A DNA stretch of 64,000 nucleotides from Avena insularis (Eukaryota; Streptophyta; Magnoliopsida; Poales; Poaceae): contig CM042687.1 in assembly GCA_023614405.1 (NCBI GenBank), positions 70,166,992 to 70,230,991 on the forward strand, written 5' to 3'. The notes below the pieces were generated by a model, which ran no database searches, was not told the DNA's origin, and saw only the letters and a program-made list of their open reading frames with translations. The position numbers were made by a program, and so were the translations under genes. Below are positions 22,400 to 33,708 of this stretch, piece by piece; positions within the stretch are counted from its first letter, which is position 1, and each line of letters begins with the position of its first letter.

Positions 22400-25203
22400 A
22401 TGGAACCACATAGAAGAGACAAAGAAAAGGAAGACTTGATACAAGGTGTGATCCGCGGGGAAGAAAATATAGATGTATCGATGTTTGTGAACAACTCCAG
22501 TGAGGTTGATCCTCTTTTTGCCGGAAGAGACGACTTCTTTGAGGTTGAAGGTGATGCCTTCCGCGAGGGAGAAGGCGATGCCTTGTGTGATCGAGAAGAC
22601 GATCGCTCCAGCGAGGTGCATGTAATATAGTTAATTCATTAATTAATCATCTGCTGTCAATATATAAATATTAACGACAATCTTTCTTCTTTTATCCCTC
22701 CGGATCGAACAAATGTACTGAAAAGAGCAAACGAGGCCCAACCAAAAAGTTGGAAGACCATGAGATGTTCAGGATCGAAGAAATCGGTGACAATGGCAAA
22801 CCGACGGCTCCCGTTGTTGTCGCAAAAAAAAATTGTGGCACAATGCGGAGTAATCGTTAGGGACTTCGTCCTGATCACCTTGCGAAATTGGAATAGGCCT
22901 GTTGATGCGGAAGAAGAGGGAACATGTTTATATGTCCCTATTATGGCCACAGATTTACTGTGGAAGAGGCTCATGCTTAATTTCACACTACCGAAGGTAG
23001 AGCTGGATCCAAATGCAGAGGATCCAGTTGAGGACGCCAAGCAACATGCCAAAGCCATGGCGATGAAGGTCAGGGAGTGGGATTTGAAGAAGATGGCCCA
23101 GTGTTTCACCAACTGGAAGAAAAGATTGCACCTTGACTACGGCATGAAAGAGAAGACTCCGGATTTTGAGAAGATTCGGTATCATAAGTTAAAACCATTT
23201 TGGGCTGAGTTTGTGAATTACAAAACATCAATGAAAAGCTAAGAAAATGTCTGCAACAAATAAGCTGAATGCTGCTACAAGAAGTATCACCATACTATGG
23301 GCCAAGGTGGCTACACGGCTGGCATTCCTAAGTGGAAGAAACTTGATGATGAACTGCGTGCTAAAAAGATCATCCCAGAGACAGACAATTGGATCGAACG
23401 TGCAAAGAATTAGTTTTACGGACATGGGGGCACGTTGGACTCGGAAGGGAAGTGTATATATAACATACGACATAAAGAAGGCTGTTATAGATGGGGACTT
23501 CATTCCTGATAGAGAAAATGATGAGCTCACACTCGCCCTTGGGAATAAGGAACATGATGGACGAACACAAGGCACAATAGGCTACCAACATTGGAGCACT
23601 GGGTTTTCCTAAGAGAGGAAGAAATATCCTGATAGAAGCCGTAAGAGGACAAAGGACAAGGCGGAAGTTGAAGCAGATATTCAGAAAAAGCGAATGCGTA
23701 TAATTGAAGAACGAATAAAGCAACAACAAGATCAAATTAATGCACTTAGCCAGCAAGGTACTACCGGCCCATCTCAGCAGCACATGGTGATAGAACCTGC
23801 ATTCGATGCTATCGGCCTATCGGATAATCAAAAAGCAGTGTGGCTTCCACCGAGGTCCCGGGTGATGACAATGACGATGATGATGGTGCATTGACGATGG
23901 CTCGTGTTGGCTACCCAGTGGATGATATCACACAGATGACACACTGCGAGCTACATGTAAAAGTTGTGAACATATCAATGAAGGCGGCGGTCGGCCATGC
24001 CTTACCAATTGGATCCGCACCAACTTACCATTGTCGTCTGATTCCACAAGGCTACGCTGTTGTCGGGGTGGATGAAATCATGCCCACCTTTCAAGGTGTT
24101 AAGCTTGACTACCCTGCAGGTGAATGGGATGTGACTGAACTGGGAGAAGCAACAAACGTCACCATTCTATGGCCAAAGGAATCTATCGTGCTTCCAAATC
24201 ACACGCCAAGGCCATCTTCGCCGCTGCCTCACCCGTCTCCAGTGCGGTCGTCGCCGCCGTGGCGGTTGTCTTTGTCGTCTCACCCATATCCATCACCTCA
24301 CCTGGCTCCGTCGCCTCACCCGTCTCCGTCGCCTCACCAGTCTCCGGCGCAGCAATCACCGCCGTGGCAGCCATCGCCAGCGCCTCAGGAAAAAAAGCGT
24401 AAGCGTACCACCGCTAATCTGCGGAGTGGTAAGCGATCACCGACATGTAAACATGAGCCTCTTCCAAAAGTACCAAAGGTTCCTCCCAAGAGAGCTTATG
24501 ACTGTATTGAAGAGGAGACTACGACGATCGTGGAGGCGCAAACGACAGTGTTTCTCGCTAACCTGAGGCAGCCGAAACAGCCAGAGTTCCCCAACACAAC
24601 AGAAAAAAAAGCCCGAGTGTTTAAAATGCTAAAGGTCCTTCACCAACCCAAGCTAAAGCTGCCATCAGACTATGAGTGCTCTATTCTCAAGTCACATGCG
24701 GCAGAACAACTGTCGAAGAGCAGTACTGGAACAAGCAGGAAATCTGTTGCCCAGCTCGGAGAACAAACAAAACAATATTATGCCCCTCTCAAGGTGATTT
24801 CCCATACCAATGTGGGGTCGAGAAAATATGTGGCCAAAGAGCAGTATGATCCAGAGGTAGTTGCATTATACAGAGAAGCGGCCGCTGCTCAAGGTATGAG
24901 TATTTCCCACTACTTATCCCAGTCATAGTACTTCCCCGTGGGTGAAGTAGCATATAAATACCAGTACGGCAAACCTCTCGTCAAACCTGAGGAGGTAAAG
25001 AATCTTCCAACAAAAATGCGAAGATTGCATAACTGGTACATGCATGCCACAAAGGCCGGGGATAACTGGATAATGCTGAAGGTTACAAAAAACATTATGG
25101 GAAAGAAGTAGATGACATGATAGCCATTGAATTTATTGAACTTTTTCAATTATTCAATCAAGATGCCTTGGACAAATCAATCATCAGTGTCTATTGTCTG
25201 TAA
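22400..25203 (+). pseudogene. TNPA-like CACTA protein (Transposase_24/DUF8039-like), CACTA-B, broken
   Basis: ATG 22400 opens an acidic exon (RDKEKEDLIQGVIRGEENID) ending near 22613 at a GTGCAT donor. The Transposase_24-like exon starts near 22700; the frame from 22760 encodes KKIVAQCGVIVRDFVLITL, NRPVDAEEEG and WAEFVNYKTSMKS before a stop and frameshift near 23240. A TAG near 23413 replaces a Trp codon seen in copy A. From 23840 to 24928 one frame of 362 codons covers the DUF8039-like block (TQMTHCELHVKV, QGYAVVGVDEIMPTF, NVTILWPKE), Ser/Pro repeats, a basic segment (KKRKRTTANLRSGKR) and part of the C-terminal block. A TAG at 24926 interrupts this block, which continues to about 25203. It is slightly more intact than copy A. 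Confidence 0.82.
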
Positions 25204-25284
25204 TTATTAATTCTGTAATTAATTTAGTCTCTAGCTATCTCACCTAGTTTATTGCATGTATATAATCATACTATAATATGCAGA

Positions 25285-26186
25285 ATGAAGATTCTCAAAT
25301 GCAGCAGAGGACAAATCTATGATATTGGGTTCGTTGACCCATATTGGGTTCATAAAGCTAATCTCAAAACAAACCCCTAGGATACGGAGGATAATATCGT
25401 ACACGTGTTAAGGTTTCAAGAAACCAGAAGGGAAATACTATTTCCTTACAACTTCGAGTGAGTGTTATTGTCTTGTATACACTTTCTATTTCGCTTACTC
25501 GACGTTAACTATATAATTGATGAGTTATGCATGCGCAGCTTCCACTATATTCTGTTAGTCATTCAACCTGACAAAGGGCAAGTACTAGTCATGGACTCGA
25601 AACATAAACCCCTTGAGACATGGAAGGACATGAAGATGATTCTCCAGCGGTAATTCTATTCATTATGACACTATATCGGCAACGTTCGTGAATTTTATGA
25701 TATCAAGTAATTAATAACTTCTTTTATTCATTTTCTTCGCCGGGCAGCTCTTGGAAACGGTTCACCAAGAAGGCTACGGGTGTTTGGATAGAGGAGCTTA
25801 CATTCAAACCACTAGATGTAAGCACCACTAGCTATATCCGCGCATCTCTTTGATTCTAGTTTTGATACCATTATTATCATGCTTGATTATTATTTTGATT
25901 GAACTATGGTCTCGTAAAGTGCCTGACGCAGGGACCAGGGAACAATTTATGTGGATACTATGTTTGCGAGTTCATCCGTTAGACGTGTTGTGAGAACGGA
26001 AGAAATTTAGAGCAACTCCACGTACGTAAACAATTTTTATAGTTTTTAAATCCGCTCGAACGTCTACGGGACGGTCTTCTGCCAAAGGATCGCATACAAG
26101 CAATTCAGGAGGAATTGGCAGGATTCTTGGATGTAGAAGTCCTAGACCCAAAAGGAGAATACTATGCGGGTGTGTATACACAATAG
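25285..26186 (+). pseudogene. Ulp1-like (C48) cysteine protease of CACTA-B, nearly intact catalytic blocks
   Basis: Exon 1 from ATG 25285 reads MKILKCSRGQIYDIGFVDPY and ends at PYNFE before GTGAGT near 25460; a TAG near 25378 stands where copy A has CAG. Exon 2 (about 25538-25650) has the His block FHYILLVIQPDKG and the Asp block VMDSKHK. Exon 3 (about 25747-25818) reads SWKRFTKKATGVWIEELTF. The next exon (about 25930-25972) has the Cys loop GNNLCGYYVCEF. The last exon reads LPKDRIQAIQEELAGFLDVE and stops at TAG 26184-26186. His, Asp and Cys positions all survive in sequence, but the exon 1 stop and a TAG soon after the Cys loop make it a pseudogene. Confidence 0.72.
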
Positions 26187-26349
26187 GGATTGTACAAATA
26201 GCTTATTTTGTATGTAGTGCATGAAATCCGTGTATCGTCGAATGTAATATGTTCGACACTTGGATCTATATTGTCATGATGATCTTGTGTAATATAATGG
26301 TTCCTTCATTTATTAGTGCAAAACACCAAATAAAAACTAAAACAACATA

Positions 26350-26683
26350 AATGAATTCTCTGTCGTGGCACAAAAAGTGGCCAAAATGCTGCCACGGCAA
26401 AAAAAGGTTGCCACAATGAATTCTCTGCCGCGGCAGAGAAATGGGCCAAATCTCTGCCGTGGCAGAGGGTTATTTGTCACGGTTCGTGTTACGAATCGGG
26501 ACGGTTGCTCCCCCCCCCCCCCGCTCGCGCGGAGCAGCGGCCACGTGTACGCTCTTTTGTCCCGGTTCGTGGGGCAACCGGGACTAAAGGTTGGGGCTTT
26601 AGTCCCAATTTCCCCGTCCCGGTTGGGGAACCGGGACTAAAGGCCCTCACCAACCGGGACACATGGGGAGGTTTGCACTAGTG
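26350..26683 (+). repeat. CACTA-B 3' subterminal repeats and TIR
   Basis: A perfect TCTCTGCCGCGGCAGAGA palindrome sits at 26423-26440 and a one-base variant about 28 bp on. GGTTCGTGTTACGAATCGG, a poly-C tract, and CCCGGTTGG / CCAACCGGGACTAAAGG units lead to the TIR at 26665-26683. It mirrors 3049-3330. Confidence 0.9.
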
Positions 26684-26689
26684 GTAGTC

Positions 26690-27937
26690 TCTCTCCCGTC
26701 CCTAACCCTATCTCTCTCCCGTCCCCGTGAGGCACCGCCGCCTCCCCCAGCGCTACCCCATCCCTCGCCTCCCCATCCCCTCCGCTGTCGTCGGCGACAA
26801 TGCCAGGGCAAAGCCTACTAGGATGCCGGCTGTGTCCTTGCCAAGGATCAATGGCGTGCGGTAGCTCATCTTGAAGCTCATTGGTCATGGGGGAGGATGA
26901 ACGGCGAAAGGCTCTGATCCCTGGTCGTGGCCGTCCTATGGGGCTGAAGGCGGTGAAGCTGGCAAACCCGGGGGGGGGGGGGGGCAGATCGTCATATTCA
27001 TCGGACCGACGGTGGCGCTGTGGAAGAGTACCTGGCTTCGGCTCCACAACACGAGGAGGCCCGGGGCGGCGACCCTCGGTTTGGCGGTGGTGGTCGTTTC
27101 ATTCTCCGGAAGTGGTGGCTAGAGGGCTGGATCTCGGTCCTTCTTCTAGTCCCGAAAAGAACCTCGAGACTATAGAAGATGAATATGGCTAATATGTTCT
27201 TAAATAGGCAAACATACGGGGAGACATAGTCGCCGGTGAAAATCGAGCTGACTTCGGTCTTGGCGGACGATGGTGGTGTGTTTACGATGTTAGCTTGATG
27301 AAGGTGTCATCGTGCGACTATTGTCGACCCACTCGTACTACTCCGGGGGAAACCCTAGGATCTGTCTTCCGGATCGGGCGATGGCGGCGCTACAATGTCA
27401 CGTTCTCTCTTGAGATCATCGCTTGTGGAGTAGCGCTGGATCGAAGTGGCAAGAGAGGTGGAGCGGCTAGGTCGCAGGGAGGTGGTGCTACTTGGTATCG
27501 CGGTGGTGTAAGTGGCTGGTGTGCCGAGAGTCTGCACATCGATCTACATGCTCATGACGGTTTGGCGGAACATGGTGAAGACGGCAACATCTGCAGCGTG
27601 TGCGTGGGCACTGTTTCATGTATAGGTTGTGCGTTTCTACTACCCCTTTTGCCTGAGTTTGAGCCGACGTGCCTAGTCACTCCAGCTTCTCTTGGTGGGT
27701 GGAAATGGTGAGAGTGACCATGGGGAGGGGCTGAAATAGGGAGATAGGTGTTTACTTGATCTCATTGGGAGCTAACGATACGTTTATCGTTTTGCTCGGT
27801 GTTTTATTTTGGCGGATCCAGTTTGTATGATCTTTGTAATAGTCTTTGTCAAACACTGTGATTCTAATAGTGAATAAAGACTATGTGCATCGCTTGATGC
27901 AGAGGCCGGGGCTTCGCTACCCATTTCAAAAAAATAT
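26690..27937 (+). mobile_element. Non-LTR (LINE-like) 3' region, no intact ORF
   Basis: The stretch starts with CTCTCTCCCGTCCCTAACCC and is GC-rich with short open frames on both strands that I cannot assign. It closes with a segment typical of grass LINE 3' ends: a ...GTGAATAAAGACTATG... region, GATGCAGAGGCCGGGGC, then a short A-run at 27930-27937. No reverse transcriptase or endonuclease motif is visible, so it is either a heavily truncated LINE or a non-autonomous derivative. I could not find a convincing target duplication. From 27938 to 28113 there is nothing I recognise. Confidence 0.45.
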
Positions 27938-28113
27938 GGTGTTGTAATATACGAATGCGAGAACCATTTCGGTCGTTATACATCACAATCATCATAAAGT
28001 AGAAGTTCCATAGGTACTAAATCTTAGATAGGAGTTATTATGTTGATCAAAAGGTACGTTCAAGACTAATTAAAAGTCCATTCGGCCTGGCCATATTCAT
28101 CGGGGGCCTTAGG

Positions 28114-28370
28114 CAGTAGTAGAAAACAAAACACTAGTCCCGATTTGTAAGAGGCTTTAGTCCCGGATTGCAATCCGGGACTAACGTATCAGGACTAAAG
28201 GTTAGGCTTTTAGTCCCGATTCTGTTACAAGTCAGGACTATATTGTCTCCACGTGGCCCCGCTGCGTGCGCTGGGCTGGAGGATCTTTAGTCCCGGTTCG
28301 TAACACGAACCGAGACTAAAGTTCTTCTGTCGCGGCAGCGTTTTGCACCAAACTACTGCCGCGACAGGAG
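28114..28370 (-). repeat. CACTA-D 3' TIR and subterminal repeats
   Basis: After the TIR come TTTAGTCCCGG / CCGGGACTAA and GGACTAAAGG units, an inverted GGTTCGTAACACGAACC pair near 28296, and two halves of the 3'-end palindrome (TCTGTCGCGGCAGC near 28328 and CTGCCGCGACAGGA near 28356). From 28371 to about 28590 the AT-rich DNA holds no gene I can see. Confidence 0.75.
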
Positions 28371-28589
28371 GTGGGGTTTTAGGGTTTTAGGGTTTTGTTT
28401 TTTTGTGTTTGATTATTTTTCACTTTGTGTTTTGATATACATATTATTTTCGCTACTACATGTTGTATACATTGATGCATATATAATATAATTTCTCTCA
28501 CGATTACATAAAGACACATAAATATATACACAACCAAGACTAGAGCTCGTCTATTTGATTTACACGAAGATCATTACATTACATGGATA

Positions 28590-29552
28590 TTGTCCTTTTG
28601 TGTCTATCCACGATTACACGAAGGTCTATCCATGTTGTACTCTTCTTTTGTGTTTATGATGTCCCCGACCAAAAATCCCGACAACTCCTCTTGAATTGCT
28701 AGTAGGCATTCATGTGGTAGGAGCTTATCCCGCATCGCATCCAACTATATATAAAGAAGTAGATCTTTATGAATAGAACTCAACAAAAACTATTGTATAA
28801 ATTAAATTGTGAATATATTGTTTACATACTCGAAGAAAGTCTGTGCCCTACTTCATACACCCACGAATGAACTCGCATACGTAATATCCACATAAATTAG
28901 TCTCTTGTGACAGCGTCGCACACTTTTCGATCAAGAATATAATTGAATCAAATAATAATCAAACATGATAATTGTATGAAGACTAGAATTGAAGAGATGC
29001 GAGGACCTAGCTCTCGTACTACTTACCGGGACCGTACGAAAAGTGAGCTCCTCACGCCATTCACCCTGAACCTCCTTCGTGAACCTTTTCCAAACCCTGT
29101 CCAGAAAAAAAGAAATGAATGAGTTATTAATTACTTTACATCTCAGAGAATGAACGAAAGAGACAGATATAGTGCGATAATGATTTAAATTACTTTTGGA
29201 GGCAACCAATTATGCTGCGGTAGTCTTCCATCGGCTTCTTTAGCGAGTTCGAGATTTCCACTTTTGCACGGTCAACGTCAATGTTTAGAAGAATCTAGTG
29301 GTAGCTGCGCATGTTTATATACACTTAACATTGAGTAAACAAAAATTGAATGTGTACAAGAAAGTAAGACTCTCACCCATAGTTGTAAGGAAATAGTATT
29401 TGTGTCTTGTAATATTGCTCCATTAAAAACATTAGCAAGTTATCCTCCGTTTCCTCGAGGTTATTTATTAGCGTATGTCCATTAACTTTGTTTGGGTCAA
29501 CGAACCTAATGCTGTAGATTGACTTTCTTCTACATTCTTGAATCTTTATTTT
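28590..29552 (-). pseudogene. Ulp1-like (C48) cysteine protease of CACTA-D
   Basis: Read on the minus strand, exon 1 (about 29552-29375) encodes IQECRRKSIYSIRFVDPNK and ends at FPYNY before a GTGAGA donor. Exon 2 (about 29320-29200) corresponds to the His/Asp block but has lost clear continuity. Exon 3 (about 29100-29030) reads VWKRFTKEVQGEWREELTF before GTAAGT. The Cys exon (about 28908-28855) reads TNLCGYYVCEFIRGCMK and then stops; the last exon (about 28740-28600) carries AIQEELSGF. The Cys loop is intact. No ATG clearly begins exon 1. It is probably inactive, and sits just downstream of the TNPA-like gene as in the other copies. Confidence 0.65.
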
Positions 29553-29637
29553 GCATATATAATATCAAACAAAAGGAGATATAGTGAGGATAACAACAGG
29601 TGATGAATTGAACGAGCTGATTTAGTGACTTAATTAC

Positions 29638-32375
29638 TTATAGACAATAGTAGCTGAGGAGGGACTTGTCGAGGGCGTCTAGGTTGAATAAATGAAATAG
29701 TTCACAAAATTCAATGGAGATCTCGTCTGGACGGAAGTACTCCTCTCCAACTTTACACAGTAGAAATTGTCGCCCTTCCTTTGTGACTTTCAAGTACCAT
29801 ATATGCAACAGTCGCATATGTGTTGGCAGATCATCGAATACCTCATCGCTGACCAGAGGCTCCTCGTAGACAAATTTCTGTGCTATTGGTCCCTTGGCGA
29901 CATCATCTGTGCCGGCTAGAATATGTTCGACCGACACGTTACACTCCTTGGCTAATTTAATAGCTAATTCCATATCTATTCCACCTTGAGTGGGCTGGGG
30001 TAACACCTTGAGCGGGGCGATGGATTGTTTTGCCTGTTTGCCGAGCTGGGAAACTTCTTTTGATTTTCTCCCGTTTGCAGTATTGATGACTTCTCTTTTA
30101 GTGTCTTCGTAAGACAGCGTGTATAGTCATCTTTCCTATTTAACACATGTTCGGGTGGTTGCTCAAGGAATGCCTCGAAGTGATTCTTGACTTTTGGATC
30201 AACTGGCACCTGTGGATCAGGTTGTTTTGGTGCAAAATGGGCTGTCACTTCGGCTTTGGAGATCACCGCGATTTCCTCATCAGTCCGGTGGTAAGCTAAC
30301 TTGGGAGGATACGGCGGTACTCTTGGGAGGGGATCTTATCGTTTTCGGCGTCAGGTCTCCCTCAACGTAGCGGTGTTATTCTTCTGCTTTCTTCCCTTTA
30401 ATTCAGTGGGCGAAGGCGGAGGCGCCGGAGATGGAGATGCACTCGCGTTACGGTCCCTCTCAGGTAGGGGTGGACCATTTTTTCTCGGTGGAGACGGTGG
30501 ACTCGGAGGTGATGGTGGCCTCGGAGGTGATGGATGGCTTCTCGGATGAGAAGATTGCCTTGGTTCCCAGCCTAGAAACATGATGTGTTGTTTTTTCCAA
30601 AAAATGATCCCACCCTCCACTTCTCCCAGTGTTTTCTCCCCTTCGCCTGCAGGGATGTCAAGCTCAAGTGATCGACACGTCGGTTCAAGTTCATCCACAC
30701 CGACACGAGCATAGCCAGCTGGAATCTGACTTCCATGGTAGGTCGCTTTCGATGGACAAGGTAAAGCAAAGCCGAGAGCCACCTTCATAGAAATTTTCTT
30801 CACTGTGACATGTAGCTCACAAGCTGCCCTTGCCTCGACTTCATCCACGGTGTAGCAAATCATCATTGCACCGGCCGTATCATCTATCGATGATGCATTA
30901 TTCTCCATCAGCAGTAGATTATTAGCTTGTACCTCCGTGGAAGCCACGCTGCTTCTCCGCTGAGATGGGCCCACCGGACAGTCTAATGCAGGATCTTGCT
31001 ATTGGGCCGGTACTCTAAGTTCATTAATCTGCTCCTGCTGCAACTTGAACATGGCTTGAAATTCCTCGTTCCTTTTTTCAACCGCCTCCAACCGCGCTTC
31101 CTCCTCCGCCTTCTGCCGGTTCATTTTTCTCGATCGGCTTCTATAAGTGTCGATATCATCGGGAAACCATGTCTTCCATGGAACAGATGGGCTAAAGCCT
31201 CGTGTTCGTCCGACTTTTTTAGAATTCCCGAGGGCATATGTCAGTTCATCGTTCTCTCTTACAGGAATGAACTTTCCATCTTTTCTCAGTTGTATCACTT
31301 TAACAAGTTCATCTTTGGGTTTAGTAATGGCCTTCTTTGTAACAATAATCTCCCTGGTTTCAGTGTCATACGACCCCCCATGCCCAAGGAACCAATTTTT
31401 TGACCTCACGGGCCACTGATTTGTAGCTGGCGTGACCCCTTTTTGACGCATTTCTTTCTCGGTTTTTGCCCACTTAGGTGCGGCCGTCTTGTAGCCACCT
31501 GTCCCCATAGTATGGTGATATTTCTTTTTGGCCGCATTTAACTTATTCTTTTCCGACTTGGTCATAGGTGCTTCTGATTCCTTGTATGTCACAAATGGGG
31601 CCCAGTTATCCCGCCGCTTATCCAGCGGGCCAGTGAATGGCGGAGTCAGCCCCTTCTTGGCATAGTTGTTGTACAATATTTTCTTCTAGTCCTTGAACTG
31701 TCCGCCCATCTTCTTAAGAGCCCACTTTCTGACTTTCAACCTCAATGCCTCATTGAGTTCACGAGTGTCCAATTTAGGCAGAGAGAAGTATGCCATGAGT
31801 GAATTCCAAAGACCCTCTTTGGCTCTGTCATCGACAGAAGTTTCTCCAACTTGATCACTTTTCTTTCCTGGCTTATTCCACTTCTGAGTGGTGATCGAGA
31901 TGGCGTCCTTGAATATCTCTCCGCATTGATATACAAATACACTTGCGGCCTCTTTCGGCTCCAAAGGTTCACCGAACTCAAAGACTGGATCAATAGTGAA
32001 ACGCGCACCATCGGCAAACTTTTTGGTCGGGACTCGTTTCCTTGCAGAAGATTTGCCCGATGCAGAGGTCTAAGAGAAGAAACAGTCATTAGTACATATA
32101 TATCTATATGAATCAACTAATGCATCTACTAGCTCGTGATCAACAGAGGCTTTATATGCCTCGCCGGTCTTTGCTATGGTGTCTCCACAGTCAGTTCCAC
32201 TGTTGTCTCCACCAAAGAATTCATCATAGTTGTCTCTTCCGTCGGCTTCATCCAAGTTGAGGTATTGGGAGCCATCATCATCTCCATCGTCGTCTGCTCC
32301 ATCGTAATGGTAACCTCTTGTACCCTCATCTATCATGTTGTACACGATGTGCTCTTTGTTGTCTCTACCGTCCAT
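29638..32375 (-). pseudogene. TNPA-like CACTA protein of CACTA-D, few breaks
   Basis: ATG 32375 opens an acidic exon (DGADDDGDDDGSQYLNLDEA). The next exon, from about 32065, encodes KKFADGARFTIDPVFEF, then YQCGEIFKDAISITTQKWN and KVRKWALKKMGG. A TAG at 31686-31688 stands where other copies have Trp (NWKK). The following frame has KNKLNAAKKKYHHTMGTGGY, RENDELTYALGNSKKVGRTRG and a Gln/Glu-rich coiled-coil-like segment to about 31000. After a stop comes the DUF8039-like block (RAACELHVTVKKISMKVALG, AGYARVGVDELEP, GGIIFWKKQHI), PPSPP repeats, and, past another stop and a frameshift near 30000, the final block (SVEHILAG to LSYYCL) ending at 29638. Only about four changes break an otherwise complete protein. 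Confidence 0.82.
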
Positions 32376-32626
32376 AACTTAACTAATACAGAAGAAAAAT
32401 AAAACAATTTTGCTTAATGCGATAAAATAAATGAAGATAAAGTAATTCAGCTTAATATACCATATTACACATTAAAGTACCAATTAAACAATGCGATGAA
32501 GAAAGATAAAGTACCAATTAAACAACAATACATCTCAAATAAAAGATGGTACCCTATTACTGAGCCACGGTAGGTGTGCACCCAAAGAGTAGGAACCATC
32601 ACCGAAGAATATCTCGGGTAAGGTGC

Positions 32627-32947
32627 CTAAAGAAGCTGCCAGGTATTAGCGACCCGGACTTCTAAAATATAAATGTAACGTCGGACGTGCTCGTCCTCCT
32701 CCCTGACATGACGCTGTACAACCTCGTCGGGGATCGGCTCCCTCTGCACCGCACCTGGACCACTCGGCTGCCCCCACAGAAGATCCAGGTCGACGATGAC
32801 ACTCGGATTCCTCACCAGACCACGTCTCCCGGCCGGTAGCACGTCCCAGTGCCAGCCCGGCGGAGCCCAGTCCCGTGGATGCCCGACGACAGAGTCTAGT
32901 AGTGCTCTGTTGTTCCCGCCGAGTGAACGAGGATGAGGAATCAACAT
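32627..32947 (-). CDS. Open frame of unknown origin upstream of TNPA in CACTA-D
   Basis: A 106-codon frame (ending in RRYIYILEVRVANTWQLL) has a GC-rich, Arg/Pro-rich composition unlike its AT-rich surroundings, and an ATG at 32947. I do not recognise it. It lies in the leader of the TNPA gene, in the same direction, where A, B and C have no equivalent. It may be an exon of a captured gene or chance coding potential in a GC-rich leader. Confidence 0.2.
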   Translation of the reverse strand: MLIPHPRSLGGNNRALLDSVVGHPRDWAPPGWHWDVLPAGRRGLVRNPSVIVDLDLLWGQPSGPGAVQREPIPDEVVQRHVREEDEHVRRYIYILEVRVANTWQLL

Positions 32948-33061
32948 AATTTCCTAAAAAATAAATTAAACCTATATACTTTAAAGATGACAAAAGTAAA
33001 TAGTATGAACTAAAATAAACTATATTAAACACTAACTAAATTCAGTAACTAAAATAAACTA

Positions 33062-33185
33062 CTCCCTCCGACCCATATTAATTGACTTGAATTTGTCAAA
33101 ATTTGAATGAATCTATATACTAAATATTGTCTAGATTCATCCAAATCTAGAAAAATGTCAGTCAATTAATATGGACCAGAGGGAG
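33062..33185. mobile_element. Stowaway-type (Tc1/Mariner) MITE
   Basis: The 124-bp element begins CTCCCTCCGACCCATATTAA and ends in the inverted match TTAATATGGACCAGAGGGAG, flanked by TA on both sides (33060-33061 and 33186-33187). It is non-coding and would depend on a Mariner-like transposase elsewhere. It sits in the leader/intron of the CACTA-D TNPA gene, so it arrived after D. Confidence 0.95.
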
Positions 33186-33237
33186 TATATTAAACACTAA
33201 CTAAAATCTCTAAGAAAAATTACACTAAACTTACTAA

Positions 33238-33316
33238 CTAATTAACCCTAAAATTAACCCAAAAATAACCCTAACTAATTAACCCTAAAATAACCCTAAC
33301 TAATTAACCCTAAAAT
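33238..33316. repeat. Short CCCTAA-containing tandem array
   Basis: About three copies of a unit near AACTAATTAACCCTAAAATA lie head to tail. Although CCCTAAA occurs, the interspersed TAATTAA shows this is not telomeric repeat. It lies next to the Stowaway MITE. Confidence 0.6.
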
Positions 33317-33389
33317 ACAGTAATAAAATTACACTAACTAATTAAAACTAAAAAAATAACTAAAGAAATTAACAAAATTAACTAGAGCG

Positions 33390-33708
33390 CTCACCGCGGT
33401 GTGGGGCGGCTCCGGGGAGAGATGGTGCGGGAGGCGCCGAGGCGGAAGGAGGACAGGCGCGGGGATGGGGCGTGAGGAAGGGGCAGCGGAGGAGGCGCGG
33501 CAGTGGTCATTGATGGTGCGAGGCCTTGGCTCTGCGAGGAAGAGTGTACGGCGCGGGGGCGATGTGTGCTCCGATTCGGTGCACGAACCGGGGCGCACGG
33601 AGTTCCAATTTACACCCAACCACCTTTAGGCCCGGTTTGTAACACAAACCGGGGCTAAAGGGTTTTCGACGCGCGCGGGGACAAACTGGGACTAAAGGTC
33701 TATTTTCC
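33390..33708 (-). repeat. GC-rich leader exon, internal subterminal repeat and fossil TIR, CACTA-D
   Basis: On the minus strand the segment opens with GGAAAATAGACC (33708-33697), matching the inner part of the outer TIR, followed by CTTTAGTCCC and an inverted CCGGTTTGTGTTACAAACCGG pair (33620-33660). A GC-rich block follows to about 33393, where GTGAGCG could be a splice donor. This looks like the first, probably non-coding, exon of the TNPA transcript. Confidence 0.55.

Larger units (their letters stand above)
11635..26683 (+). mobile_element. CACTA-B: large bimodular CACTA, plus strand, 5' end missing
   Basis: This is the plus-strand partner of CACTA-A. From the palindrome centre come TNP2, a 6.2-kb LTR-type insertion, the 3' flank of the LTPEQ gene, the AT-rich array, internal subterminal repeats, an LTR-like leader, a TNPA-like gene, a Ulp1-like gene, 3' subterminal repeats, and the TIR ending at 26683 (CACTAGTGCAAACCTCCCC on the minus strand). 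There is no 5' TIR. TNP2 is joined directly to the LTPEQ 3' flank, so the region between was deleted before the LTR element arrived. The base triplet after the end is GTA, which does not match AAT beside CACTA-A. Confidence 0.8.

Noticed and set aside
3046..26686. Target duplication flanking the whole A/B structure
   Set aside because: The triplets are AAT on the left and GTA on the right and do not match.
27295..27711. 138-codon open frame in the LINE-like segment
   Set aside because: No recognisable motif, no counterpart elsewhere in the window, and it sits in GC-rich DNA where open frames are expected by chance.
33238..33316. Interstitial telomere repeat
   Set aside because: Units contain CCCTAA but are separated by TAATTAA and are not perfect TTTAGGG repeats.
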